DNA of 64,000 nt from the NCBI RefSeq assembly GCF_001951155.1, contig NZ_CP016359.1, positions 3,558,001-3,622,000 of the forward strand, in the 5' to 3' direction. Positions within the stretch are counted from its first letter, which is position 1. Each line of letters opens with the position of its first letter. Source of the stretch: Christiangramia flava JLT2011 (GTDB taxonomy: Bacteria > Bacteroidota > Bacteroidia > Flavobacteriales > Flavobacteriaceae). Position numbers and translations under genes: made by a program. The notes under the pieces are model-generated. The model saw nothing but the letters and a program-made list of their open reading frames with translations. It ran no database searches and was not told where the DNA came from. Positions 35,192 through 44,200 of the stretch are shown piece after piece.

Positions 35192-35671
35192 CTATTCGTA
35201 ACTAACGGTTACTTTTACGTCACCCGTGTAAGATCCGGTTGCCTGAGTTGCTCCAACCTTCAAAGTTCCACCCACAGTGAAGGAAGAAGCGCTAGCTCCT
35301 GTACTGGCAGGTAAACTTGTTGTAAAGTCGGTTAATGTCATATTATTTGTGCCACTGGTAAGCGTCACGTCTGGAATGCTCACGGCGTAAGTCAAACCGG
35401 AAGGAACACTTACGGAAAAAGTTGGAACAGTGGTGGTAGTCCCGGCCACTTCCATATTGCTGTTAGTATAAGAAACCGAGTTTGTTGCAGTGAGGGTTAC
35501 ATCTCCCGCGGAAGCATCCTGGGCAATTTCCCCAAAATCTAAAGTTCCAGAAGAGGTGATACTGATAGGTTCTACGATTTCAGCGTTCACTGTAGCACTT
35601 CCTTCAGCTGAAGACTGTGAAAATCCGATAGCGGTAAAAAGTAAACCAGCCAATAAAGTAATTTTTTTCAT
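35192..35671 (-). CDS. DUF4402 pilin-like secreted protein (copy 2)
   Basis: The 159-residue protein has a signal peptide (MKKITLLAGLLFTAIGFSQ) and a mature start SSAEGSATVNAEIVEPISIT. Then come GTLDFGEIAQDASAG, a Thr/Ser-rich middle, the KVGATQATGSYTG strand and the end VKVTVSYE (penultimate Tyr). Copies 1-3 align in length and landmarks. The Thr/Ser content and lack of Cys fit a stable extracellular fibre subunit; this is inferred. A 176-base gap separates it from copy 1, so it may have its own promoter, or it may be the major subunit with an attenuation site. No consensus -7 box was found there. Confidence 0.7.
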   Translation of the reverse strand: MKKITLLAGLLFTAIGFSQSSAEGSATVNAEIVEPISITSSGTLDFGEIAQDASAGDVTLTATNSVSYTNSNMEVAGTTTTVPTFSVSVPSGLTYAVSIPDVTLTSGTNNMTLTDFTTSLPASTGASASSFTVGGTLKVGATQATGSYTGDVKVTVSYE

Positions 35672-35847
35672 GTATAGTAGATTTGATTTGGAGGCTAAAG
35701 ATTTCTTTAATTTCGCTTAACCGCCAAATATTTTCGTTCACCCGTACTGAAAAATCGTTAAGAGGCAAATTTCACAGTCATTCTGTTAAAGATTTTAAAT
35801 AAAATCCTTGTCAGATTCTAAAATATCTTAATCAGAAAAAACTTACT

Positions 35848-36342
35848 TTAATTATAAGAAACCGTAATCTCTATGGGAGCGGCTGACCGGTATTGGCCTG
35901 GAGACTGACCTTCAGAGATTTCAAGGCTTGCGCCAAGCCTGATCAGTTGCGCGTTGGAATTAAAAGTTTGATGATCGTTCAAGGCCACAAAATCCTTTAT
36001 CAGAATAGGTTCGGCATTCGGTGCGATAAGATAGGCCTGTTGTGGAAGGGCAACCTGGTAGGAATATTGGCTCTGGCCTTTAATTTCAAATATCGCGGGG
36101 GTCTGTCCAGCAGATTCCTCTAACTGGATCTCACCAGTAGCAGAACGCAAATTTTCCGGGCTTAGTGTAACAGTTCCGCCCTTGCCCGCATCAATACTGG
36201 CAAAGTTCATATTAGAAAGCGTTTTAATTTCGATTGGCTCAATAATCTGTATACTTGCTGTAAACCTTGCAGTAGCTGATGACTGAGAAAACCCAGTAAT
36301 ATGAAAAGAAAGGAGTGATATGATAAACAGGTAATAGCGCAC
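35848..36342 (-). CDS. DUF4402 pilin-like secreted protein (copy 1, GTG start)
   Basis: The 164-residue protein reads from GTG at 36340-36342 (V/M-RYYLFIISLLSFHITGFSQ signal). No in-frame ATG in the near leader gives a better signal peptide. The mature chain begins SSATARFTASIQIIEPIEI, with SNMNFASIDAGKGGT and TVTLSPENLRSATG, and ends APIEITVSYN. It therefore shares the IxEPIEI start, the core and the Y-plus-one C-terminus with copies 2 and 3. It is first in the operon and so may be the tip or initiating subunit (inference). Confidence 0.68.
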   Translation of the reverse strand: MRYYLFIISLLSFHITGFSQSSATARFTASIQIIEPIEIKTLSNMNFASIDAGKGGTVTLSPENLRSATGEIQLEESAGQTPAIFEIKGQSQYSYQVALPQQAYLIAPNAEPILIKDFVALNDHQTFNSNAQLIRLGASLEISEGQSPGQYRSAAPIEITVSYN

Positions 36343-36656
36343 TGGGAAAATTTCAAATTGAAAAATAGCAGAATAATTTAAATATATCTATAAAATACAC
36401 AATTATTCGATAAAGTGCATTTTATAAATTTTACTGAAATATATAGCTTCTAAAAAACAAGGTGTTTTTAACAATTTATTGTTAAGATATGTTGAAATTA
36501 CAAGTTATTGAAATACAGCATTTTAAATGATTTTAATTATGGTATTCCTACAAATAAAACGGTGCAAAATAGGACCAATAATGCAAACTTATCATCGTTG
36601 ATTTCGTTTATAAGCAGTGCCTGAATACCGAAATAAATCTTCTTAGGAGAAAAGAA
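36343..36656. other. AT-rich intergenic region between the usher-like operon and the gluconate operon
   Basis: About 310 bases separate the divergent operons. Composition is strongly AT-rich with runs of T and A. I see no frame of useful length, hairpin or consensus TAnnTTTG box I would rely on. Promoters of both operons should lie here (with the palindrome at 36657-36674 nearer the gluconate start). Confidence 0.5.
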
Positions 36657-36674
36657 TTAGCACAATATTGCTAA
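36657..36674. promoter_or_regulatory. candidate operator upstream of the gluconate operon
   Basis: TTAGCA (36657-36662) and TGCTAA (36669-36674) are inverted around CAATAT, centred about 37 bases before the gluconokinase ATG. The placement and symmetry fit a dimeric repressor site for a sugar-acid regulator, but no regulator gene is in the neighbourhood. Confidence 0.4.
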
Positions 36675-36702
36675 TTTCAGAAAGTCTAAAATTTCAGGTT
36701 TC

Positions 36703-38586
36703 ATGTCTATATATATTTTGATGGGTGTTTCAGGAGTGGGAAAAACCACTCTGGGAAAATCACTTGCGAAGCATCTTCAAACTCCATTTTACGATGCGGA
36801 TGATTTTCATTCAGAAAAGAATATTCAGAAAATGAGTAAGGGTTTTCCGTTGAACGATGAAGATCGGGAAAGCTGGCTCGAAAATATCAAAAATGCCATG
36901 CAGTCCTGGGAAGATTCGGGTGGTGCGGTGTTGGCCTGTTCGGCTTTAAAAGAAAAATACCGCCAGCATTTGAAGCAAAGTGGAGTCTCCATTACCTGGA
37001 TCTATTTATATGAATCTTTTGAAACAATTTCCCACCGATTAGAGCAGCGAAGCGGTCATTATTTTAAAGCAGCCCTCCTGAATTCCCAGTTTGAGACTTT
37101 GGAACCACCAAAATACGGCCTGCACATACGAGTGGATGATACTGCGGAAAAAACTATGCATAAAATCATGAAAAAATTAGAATTACCAGAGATTGGATTG
37201 ATCGGCCTTGGTGTTATGGGTAAAAGCCTGGCTCTGAACATGGCATCCAAACAAATCCCGATCGCAGTTTATAACCGCGAAGTTCAGGGAAGCGAAGAAG
37301 GAGTGGCGCGGGATTTCGCCAATTCTCATCCAGATCATCAAATTCCCTGGTTTGACGACCTGCAGGTTTTTGTAAAGTCCCTTCCGAAACCAAGAAATAT
37401 CTTCCTCATGGTCAATGCCGGGAAAGCGGTTGATAGTGTGATCCAGCAACTCATTCCACATCTGGACAAAGGCGATCTGATTATTGATGGTGGAAACTCT
37501 CATTATACCGATACTCAACGCAGAGCCAAAAAATTAAAGGAAAAAGAAATCCTGTTCTTAGGAACCGGCGTGAGCGGGGGTGAAGAAGGCGCGCTGAAAG
37601 GGCCATCGATCATGCCGGGTGGAGATCGAAAAGCCTATGATCGAGTTGGAAATGTCCTGGAAGCGATCGCTGCGAAAGATCACCAGGAAAATCCCTGTTG
37701 CACTTATATCGGCCCAGGGGCTTCCGGCCATTTCGTGAAAATGCTACACAATGGTATTGAATACGGAGAGATGCAACTGATTGCCGAATTTTACCAGTTG
37801 TTACGTTTTCGCCTGCATTACCAGCCCGAACAGATCGCTGACCTCTTCCTTGACTGGAATAAAGACATGAAAAGTTATCTTTTAAGTATTTCAGTGGAAA
37901 TCCTGCGATTCCAAGAAAAGAACGAGCTTTTACTGGATAAAATTCTGGATGCCGCGGGACAAAAAGGTACCGGAAGCTGGTCCAGTATTGCAGCTTTGAA
38001 CCTGGGAGTACCATTTGATACGATAACCACGGCCGTAATGGCCCGAAATATTTCTGCTGAAAAAGAATTGCGCTTAACATTTGCTGAAATTTTTAAACAT
38101 ACGGAACATTTTCTCGAAATTTCAGAAGAAGAATTGTTCAAAGCTTATAAACTGGCTTCGCTCATCAATCATGCAACTGGCTTTGAGCTCCTACGCGCCG
38201 CTTCTTCGGAATATAACTGGCAGCTTAACTTTTCAGAAATAGCCCGAATCTGGACAAATGGCTGCATTATCAAATCGGGACTTATGCAGCAATTATCAGA
38301 ACTTCTGAAAGATTCAGCAGGACAACACGTATTGTCTCTAGAAGCTTTCCGCGAAATGATCGAAACAAACAAATCTTCCCTGGCATTCGTAGTTGGAAAG
38401 TCCGTTGAAGCAGAAAACCCACTCCCGGTAGCTTCCGCGGCACTGAATTATTTCTGGAATCTGACCTCCGCAACCACTTCTGCCAACATGATCCAGGCAC
38501 AAAGAGATTATTTTGGTGCGCATACGTATGAGCGAACAGATGGAAAACGAGGCGAATTTCACCACACCAACTGGTCAAAATCTTAA
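36703..38586 (+). CDS. gluconokinase / 6-phosphogluconate dehydrogenase fusion
   Basis: The 627-residue protein joins two enzymes of gluconate use. Residues 1-158 are GntK: P-loop GVSGVGKTT (8-16), DADDFHSEKN, and CSALKEKYRQHL. Residues ~163-627 are a full-length Gnd of 465 residues: GLIGLGVMGKSLALNMA, IIDGGNSHYTD, GTGVSGGEEGALKGPSIMPGG, and the catalytic HFVKMLHNGIEYGEMQ. GntK makes 6-phosphogluconate and Gnd oxidises it to ribulose 5-phosphate with NADP reduction. One chain would couple the steps in the cytoplasm. It is two bases before gntP, so uptake and use are co-expressed. Confidence 0.93.
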   Translation: MSIYILMGVSGVGKTTLGKSLAKHLQTPFYDADDFHSEKNIQKMSKGFPLNDEDRESWLENIKNAMQSWEDSGGAVLACSALKEKYRQHLKQSGVSITWIYLYESFETISHRLEQRSGHYFKAALLNSQFETLEPPKYGLHIRVDDTAEKTMHKIMKKLELPEIGLIGLGVMGKSLALNMASKQIPIAVYNREVQGSEEGVARDFANSHPDHQIPWFDDLQVFVKSLPKPRNIFLMVNAGKAVDSVIQQLIPHLDKGDLIIDGGNSHYTDTQRRAKKLKEKEILFLGTGVSGGEEGALKGPSIMPGGDRKAYDRVGNVLEAIAAKDHQENPCCTYIGPGASGHFVKMLHNGIEYGEMQLIAEFYQLLRFRLHYQPEQIADLFLDWNKDMKSYLLSISVEILRFQEKNELLLDKILDAAGQKGTGSWSSIAALNLGVPFDTITTAVMARNISAEKELRLTFAEIFKHTEHFLEISEEELFKAYKLASLINHATGFELLRAASSEYNWQLNFSEIARIWTNGCIIKSGLMQQLSELLKDSAGQHVLSLEAFREMIETNKSSLAFVVGKSVEAENPLPVASAALNYFWNLTSATTSANMIQAQRDYFGAHTYERTDGKRGEFHHTNWSKS

Positions 38587-38588
38587 AT

Positions 38589-39932
38589 ATGGATTACCAT
38601 ATCATTTCCGCAGTCATTGCCGGTATAGCACTGCTTCTATTCCTAATCCTGCGCCTTAAGATCCAGGCGTTTCTATCCTTACTCGTCGTTTGCATCGTGG
38701 TGGGGTTACTTTCCGGAATGCCGGTAAACATTATCCTGGAAACCATGAAAGAGGGGATGGGCAGTACGCTGGGTTTTGTGGCAACGGTGGTGGGACTTGG
38801 AGCACTTTTTGGCGGAATCCTGGAACAATCTGGGGGCGCCAAACGCCTGGCTGATTACCTGCTGAAAAAAACCGGACAGGAGAACGCTTCCTGGGCCATG
38901 GTTTTCACAGGCTTTTTAGTAGCCATTCCCGTTTTCTTTGACGTGGCATTTATCATTCTAGTGCCAATCACGTATGCCCTGAGCAGAACTACCAAAAAAT
39001 CCCTCTTGTTATATGCACTTCCACTTTTAGCCGGTCTTGCGATCACCCATGCCTTTATCCCACCCACACCTGGACCAATCGCGGTGGCAGAAATACTTGG
39101 AGCAGATCTTGGTTGGGTGATCATCTTCGGAATACTGGCAGGTGTTCCTGCGTCCATACTTGGAGGTCCGGTATTTGCCCGGTTCATCGCTTCCAAAATC
39201 ACGATCGAACCGATTCATTTTTCAGAATCTGAAAGTCCGTTGGAAGATGCGCCAAGCCCTGCTTTAATATTGGCCATTATTGCGGTTCCAATTTTTTTGA
39301 TCGTTCTGAATACACTTTTAACCAGCGAATTGATTTTTGATCTCCCCGAAGAATCAGGTTTATCTGAAGTTATTGTATTGTTGGGGCACCCGTTTACCGC
39401 GCTGATCGTAGCAAATCTGTTGGCCTGGTATTTCATTGGTGTTAAAAGAGGTATGTCTAAAGAATTCTTGCAGAAAATAGGCACCAAATCTTTTGAAGCG
39501 GCGGGCGTTATTATTTTACTTACCGGCGCTGGTGGCGCTTTTAAACAGGTGTTGATTGAAACCGGGGCAGGAGATATGATGGCTTCAGCGTTGGAAAATA
39601 GCGTCTTAAACCCATTAATTTTTGGGTTTGTGATCGCCGCATTGGTTCGGATTCTACAGGGTTCGGCTACGGTTGCCATGATCACTTCGGCTGGCATTAC
39701 CGCGCCGGTTTTGGCTTCGGCAAATCTCTCAGCTCCTGAAATTGCTTTGATCGTCATTGCAATCGCTTCCGGAGCTACTGGATTTTCCCATGTAAACGAT
39801 AGTGGGTTCTGGCTTGTTGGAAAATATTTGGGGCTGTCAGAAAAACAAACCTTCCAAAGCTGGACGCTCATGACCACGATCATAGCATTCGCAGGCCTTG
39901 GCGCATCCTGGATCATTTGGATACTGATATAA
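38589..39932 (+). CDS. gntP: GntP-family gluconate permease
   Basis: The 447-residue inner-membrane protein has about 12-14 hydrophobic segments. Motifs of the GntP family are present: GLGALFGGILEQSGGAKRLA, PVFFDVAFIILVPITYALS, HAFIPPTPGPIAVAE and SGATGFSHVNDSGFWLVGKY. Relatives import gluconate or related sugar acids with protons. The gene follows the gluconokinase/dehydrogenase fusion with a two-base gap, which fits gluconate as substrate. The last gene of the unit, it is followed by a strong terminator. Confidence 0.92.
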   Translation: MDYHIISAVIAGIALLLFLILRLKIQAFLSLLVVCIVVGLLSGMPVNIILETMKEGMGSTLGFVATVVGLGALFGGILEQSGGAKRLADYLLKKTGQENASWAMVFTGFLVAIPVFFDVAFIILVPITYALSRTTKKSLLLYALPLLAGLAITHAFIPPTPGPIAVAEILGADLGWVIIFGILAGVPASILGGPVFARFIASKITIEPIHFSESESPLEDAPSPALILAIIAVPIFLIVLNTLLTSELIFDLPEESGLSEVIVLLGHPFTALIVANLLAWYFIGVKRGMSKEFLQKIGTKSFEAAGVIILLTGAGGAFKQVLIETGAGDMMASALENSVLNPLIFGFVIAALVRILQGSATVAMITSAGITAPVLASANLSAPEIALIVIAIASGATGFSHVNDSGFWLVGKYLGLSEKQTFQSWTLMTTIIAFAGLGASWIIWILI

Positions 39933-39934
39933 AA

Positions 39935-39962
39935 AAAAGTGAAGCCGAAGCTTCACTTTTTT
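39935..39962 (+). terminator. bidirectional terminator after gntP
   Basis: An 11-base perfect stem, AAAAGTGAAGC/GCTTCACTTTT (39935-39945 with 39950-39960, loop CGAA), has T-runs on both sides. It ends gntP and probably also the convergent OmpA gene (stop at 40019). Confidence 0.85.
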
Positions 39963-40018
39963 ACGCTAAAGAATATCATTTCACCAATTATTCTCTAGAT
40001 CTCTATATAAATTTTTAA

Positions 40019-40870
40019 TTACTGACTTACAGTAGCCACGTTATCTTCAGATTCCATCATCGCAAAGAACTTATCCAGATTTGGAATGATCACGATTCTG
40101 GTTCTTCTGTTCTTAGCCATATTCTCTTTAGAAGTATTTTCCACTAGAGGCTGGTAGCTGCTACGTCCTGCTGCGATCAATTTTGAAGGATCCACATCAT
40201 ATTTATCCTGTAGCAATCTTACGATTGAAGTGGCACGACGTACACTCAGATCCCAGTTATCTTTCAAATAAGAGTCTTTTACCATTGTTCTGTCATCAGT
40301 ATGACCTTCGATCATCACTTCCATCGCAGGTTCACTATTGATCACTTCAGCAAGTTTTTTCAAAAGTGGTTGTGCCTTTTGAGTCACTCTGTAACTTCCG
40401 CTTCCAAATAACAGTTTGTCAGAAACGTTGATCATCACTACTGTTTCGTCCACTTTGATGTCGATATCCTCGTCATCACCGCCTTCAGTAATGTTTTGTT
40501 TCAGGTTGTAAGACACGGCAAGATTGATAGAATCTTCCAGGGTTTTCGCATCTTTCACCTTTTCAGGATCCATTTTGGCGATGGTAGCTCTCATCTTATC
40601 CTTGTGATTTTTAGACATCACAGTAAGATCGTTCATTTCCATCATACCATCGTTCTCTTCTCTAAGAGAATTGATTTTCGCATTGTAATCGGCCACACGG
40701 GCTTCGATTGCAGCGTATTTTCCTTCGATTTCTTCTTTTTCAACTCTTGTTTTCTGAAGCGTACTTTTAGTATCATTAAGCTCACTTTCCAGAGCTACAT
40801 ACTTTTTCTTAGAAACACAAGATGCCAGCATGGTTGCTGCCAAAACTGATACAGTTATTGCTTTTTTCAT
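40019..40870 (-). CDS. OmpA-family peptidoglycan-binding lipoprotein
   Basis: The 283-residue protein has a lipobox (AATMLASC, Cys 18), then a coiled coil (residues ~20-90, LESELNDTKSTLQKTRVE) and a C-terminal OmpA domain (residues ~140-275). That domain shows EVMIEGHTDDR and DLSVRRATSIVRLL (NxxLSxxRA-like), with NRRTRIVIIPN at its end. It would link the outer membrane to peptidoglycan. Relatives are Pal- and MotB-like; no tol genes are near. It is monocistronic and convergent with gntP. No perfect promoter box was found; TAGCTTTT (complement of 40908-40915) is one mismatch off. Confidence 0.88.
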   Translation of the reverse strand: MKKAITVSVLAATMLASCVSKKKYVALESELNDTKSTLQKTRVEKEEIEGKYAAIEARVADYNAKINSLREENDGMMEMNDLTVMSKNHKDKMRATIAKMDPEKVKDAKTLEDSINLAVSYNLKQNITEGGDDEDIDIKVDETVVMINVSDKLLFGSGSYRVTQKAQPLLKKLAEVINSEPAMEVMIEGHTDDRTMVKDSYLKDNWDLSVRRATSIVRLLQDKYDVDPSKLIAAGRSSYQPLVENTSKENMAKNRRTRIVIIPNLDKFFAMMESEDNVATVSQ

Positions 40871-41079
40871 AAAAATAATTTTTAGGTCGTTATTTAGACG
40901 GTTTATGAAAAGCTACAATAATGCCACTTGAAAAATTCCAGGAATCACAGAATGGTATTCAGGAGTTTCAAAACCATTGGGAACACCAGATAAACCAATG
41001 AATATCAAGGACTAGAAACTATTTTGAGAATTTAATCGTGGAAGATAATTTGGTCAAAGCATGAAAATCTGATCTGAGA

Positions 41080-41126
41080 AATGTTAAAATTTGTGTGGAA
41101 ATATCTCCACACTTCGTTAACATTTT
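41080..41126. repeat. extended inverted repeat upstream of tamB
   Basis: AAATGTTAA...GTGTGGA and TCCACAC...TTAACATTT form a 16-base-pair stem with a small internal loop and a six-base hairpin loop (AATATC). It lies about 120 bases before the tamB promoter and is not followed by a T-run, so it is more likely a regulatory site or RNA structure than a terminator. Confidence 0.5.
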
Positions 41127-41225
41127 CCACAAATCGGCCTTTTCTATTTCCCAATTCTTTCTGAAGTTACCGTCTTCGGAAGCCTAAGTTTTAACAGAAG
41201 TTTAGAATAAATTAGAGTTTTATGT

Positions 41226-41257
41226 TTTCCCTTTATGGCCGCGATGCAATAACTTTG
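41226..41257 (+). promoter_or_regulatory. tamB promoter
   Basis: TTTC at 41226-41229, 20 bases, then TAACTTTG at 41250-41257 (perfect TAnnTTTG). Transcription would start near 41263, which leaves only a start codon at about 41278 in frame; this supports the TTG start of tamB. Confidence 0.6.
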
Positions 41258-41277
41258 AGATTTAACCCCCTTTCCGA

Positions 41278-44200
41278 TTGGCAAATACTAAAAAGACCGT
41301 TTTTAAGATTCTGAAAATTCTGGGAAAGATCATCCTGGGAATTCTCATTTTCTTATTGCTGGTCATCCTTTTCATTCGCAGCCCGTGGGGACAGAATATC
41401 ATTAAAGACAAATTCATTAACTCCATTTCCAAAAAAACAGGGACTGAGATTCGATTGGATCGCATATTCGTGCAATTCAATGGAGATATACAGGTAGACA
41501 ACCTCTATGTAGAAGATCAGAAAGGCGATACGCTTATTTATTCCGAAAGTTTGAATGCCGATATCCCGTTTTTACCAATCATCAAAGGCAATTCTTTTAG
41601 CCTGAACAGTTTGGAATGGAAAAATGCCAAGGCCAGGATTTACCGGGAAGATTCCATTTCCGGGTTCAATTATGAATTTTTACTGGAAGCCATGGCAGCC
41701 AGCGATACCACCGCCAGCAGTACACCCGCCGATACTACCGCTTCACCCATGAAGATCGATCTGGGAGACTTCAACCTTCAGGATATCGATCTCAGCTATC
41801 GGGATGAAGTGACCGGTATTGACACAAAGGCGAATTTCAAGCAATTACAGGCCTCTTTTCTGGAAACCGATCTGGACCAGATGAATTTCCGCTTGAAAGA
41901 AGTGCTATTGAGTGATGCCAATGTTGCTTTTTACCAGACCAGAAATGTTCCCAGTTCCAATGAAGAGGAAACACCCTTGCCAATTTTGGGAGTCGAAAAC
42001 CTGAAACTTCAACGCGTCAAGGCTCAATACGCCTCGGTAGGAGATACGATCCAGGCAGGAATCAATATCAATGATTTTTCAGTTGCTGATGCCGACTTCA
42101 ATTTGAAAGATAGTATTATTGGTATTTCCAGTATCGATCTTAAAAATTCCGCGATCGATCTGGAGATGAAATCACCTTCAGCCACCACACAAAGTACTCC
42201 TGAAAACACCAATTTTGAATGGGCTGGTTGGAAAATTGACATTTCTGAAACCAATCTCGAAAACAATTATTTTGGCTATGTGGTAGATGACGCCACAGCT
42301 TCCGCGGAATTCAATCCGAACTATATAGTAATTGATAGCCTGGATTTCAGTTCCAACCAAATCGCTTATGAAAGGGGGCAGGCACAGCTGAACGTTCAGA
42401 AACTGCATCTTCGGGAAGCTTCTGGATTAGCCGTTCAGGAATTACAATTTGAGGCCCTTCTGAGCAATACGGAAATGAAACTCCAGGATCTCACGGCAGC
42501 GATCAATTCTAACCGACTTGCCGGAAATGCACAACTCCAGTTTGCCGATATCAACGACCTAATCAATAAACCAGAGACCGCTTCCCTGCAGGCCAATCTT
42601 TCCAATATTCGCTTACAGCTTCGTGAAATTTATCGTTTTCAACCCGATCTTCGAAATAATGAATATTTCAGAGCTGTGGCTTCGGCCCCGGTTTCCGGTG
42701 CTATTCGCATCAACGGAAAACTGGACAATCTTTCCGTGAATCCGGTAAACCTTAACTGGAGAAATACAAGGATCAACGGCTCGGGAAACCTTTTGAATGC
42801 GACCGATCCTGACCGACTGGCATTTAATTTTCCGAAAGTAGATTTCAGAACGCGCAGAACCGATCTGCTCCATTTTGTAAAGGAATCTGATCTGGGAATC
42901 AGCCTTCCGGAAAATATGCGTTTGCAGGGAAGTTTCCGTGGAAACACCACAGATATTTCCACAACGAGTAATTTGGTGACTTCCGAAGGTTCCGTAGCAA
43001 TTGACGGAACATTTACTTCCGGAGAAAAACTGGCTTTTGATGCCACGATACAGGGCGATAGTATCGCTCTTGGCAAACTGCTCCAAAACGAGGCTCTGGG
43101 CAATATGGATATCACGATCAAAGCAACGGGTAGTGGTAATAACGTAGAGAATCTCAACGCTGATCTTAATTCCCGCATCAGTTCGTTCACCTATAATGGT
43201 TATCAGTTTGAAAACATCGACATAAACGGGAAACTGGAAAATGGCAAAGGCCCTGTGAACCTGATCTACCAGGATGCCAACCTCGATATGGAGGCACAGA
43301 CTACGGTCAGTCTTGATTCGGTTTCACCAAGAATGGACTTTACGATCTATCTTGACGGGGCTGATCTCGGCGCTTTGGGCATTACACAACAAACGATCAA
43401 AACCGGCTTTACCCTCGAAGGCTGGTATGAGGGGAATGCCAGCCAGTATGAAGTAGAAGCTGATATTATTGATGGGGTTGCGGTTTATAACAATAAAACC
43501 TATCTCCTCGGAAGTTTTGAATCACATGCTTTCGTGACCGAAGATACCACAGCGGTCAATATCAAAAACCGAATCCTGAATCTTGACCTGCAATCGAATG
43601 CCAGCCCAATTGCCTTTACGCAGGCTATTAATAGGCATTTTAAGCGATATGTTACCGAAAATTACCAGGAAGATTCGATCATCAACCCGGTAAACCTGAA
43701 ACTGAACGCCAGGATCAGCGAAGCCCCAATATTGAACAAAGTTTTTATTCCAAACCTGGAAGAACTGGATACGGTGAATATAGATGTCGATTTTCGGGAA
43801 AAAGACCGGGAACTGGATGCCTTTGTTGATCTGCCGTCCGTCAAATATATGGGCAGCCAGATCGATTCCCTGAAACTGGAAATGCTTTCAGATAATACTG
43901 ACCTGAATTTTGATTTTGGTTTCAAGGCACTCACGGCCGGACCTTTAGCGATTAAAAGAACGCAACTAGACGGGGGTGTAGTGAACAGAAAATTACAGCT
44001 TGAGTTCAGCTCTATGTATGAAAATGACACTCTGGCCCACGTGAATTCGGAACTGAATTTTCAGGGTGACACGCTCAAATTCCACGTAGAACCAAACCGT
44101 CTCATACTCAACAAAAATCCCTGGAATATTGCAGATAACAACCTCATTAGTTACGACACCGGTTACCTGCACTTCCAGGATTTCAGGCTTTTTAGGAATG

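Larger units (their letters stand above)
40871..41277. other. intergenic region between ompA-like gene and tamB
   Basis: About 400 bases with divergent genes. It contains the inverted repeat at 41080-41126 and the tamB promoter at 41226-41257. A 26-codon open frame at 40921-41001 is not supported. No RNA gene is recognisable. Confidence 0.55.

Noticed and set aside
40921..41001. 26-codon frame starting MPLEKFQESQNGIQEF
   Set aside because: Reads as protein-like but has no ribosome-binding or promoter signal and no terminator, and lies in an AT-rich gap; chance is likely.
41123..41131. TTTTCCACA resembling a DnaA box
   Set aside because: One isolated match, no cluster of boxes, no dnaA or dnaN nearby; not evidence of an origin.
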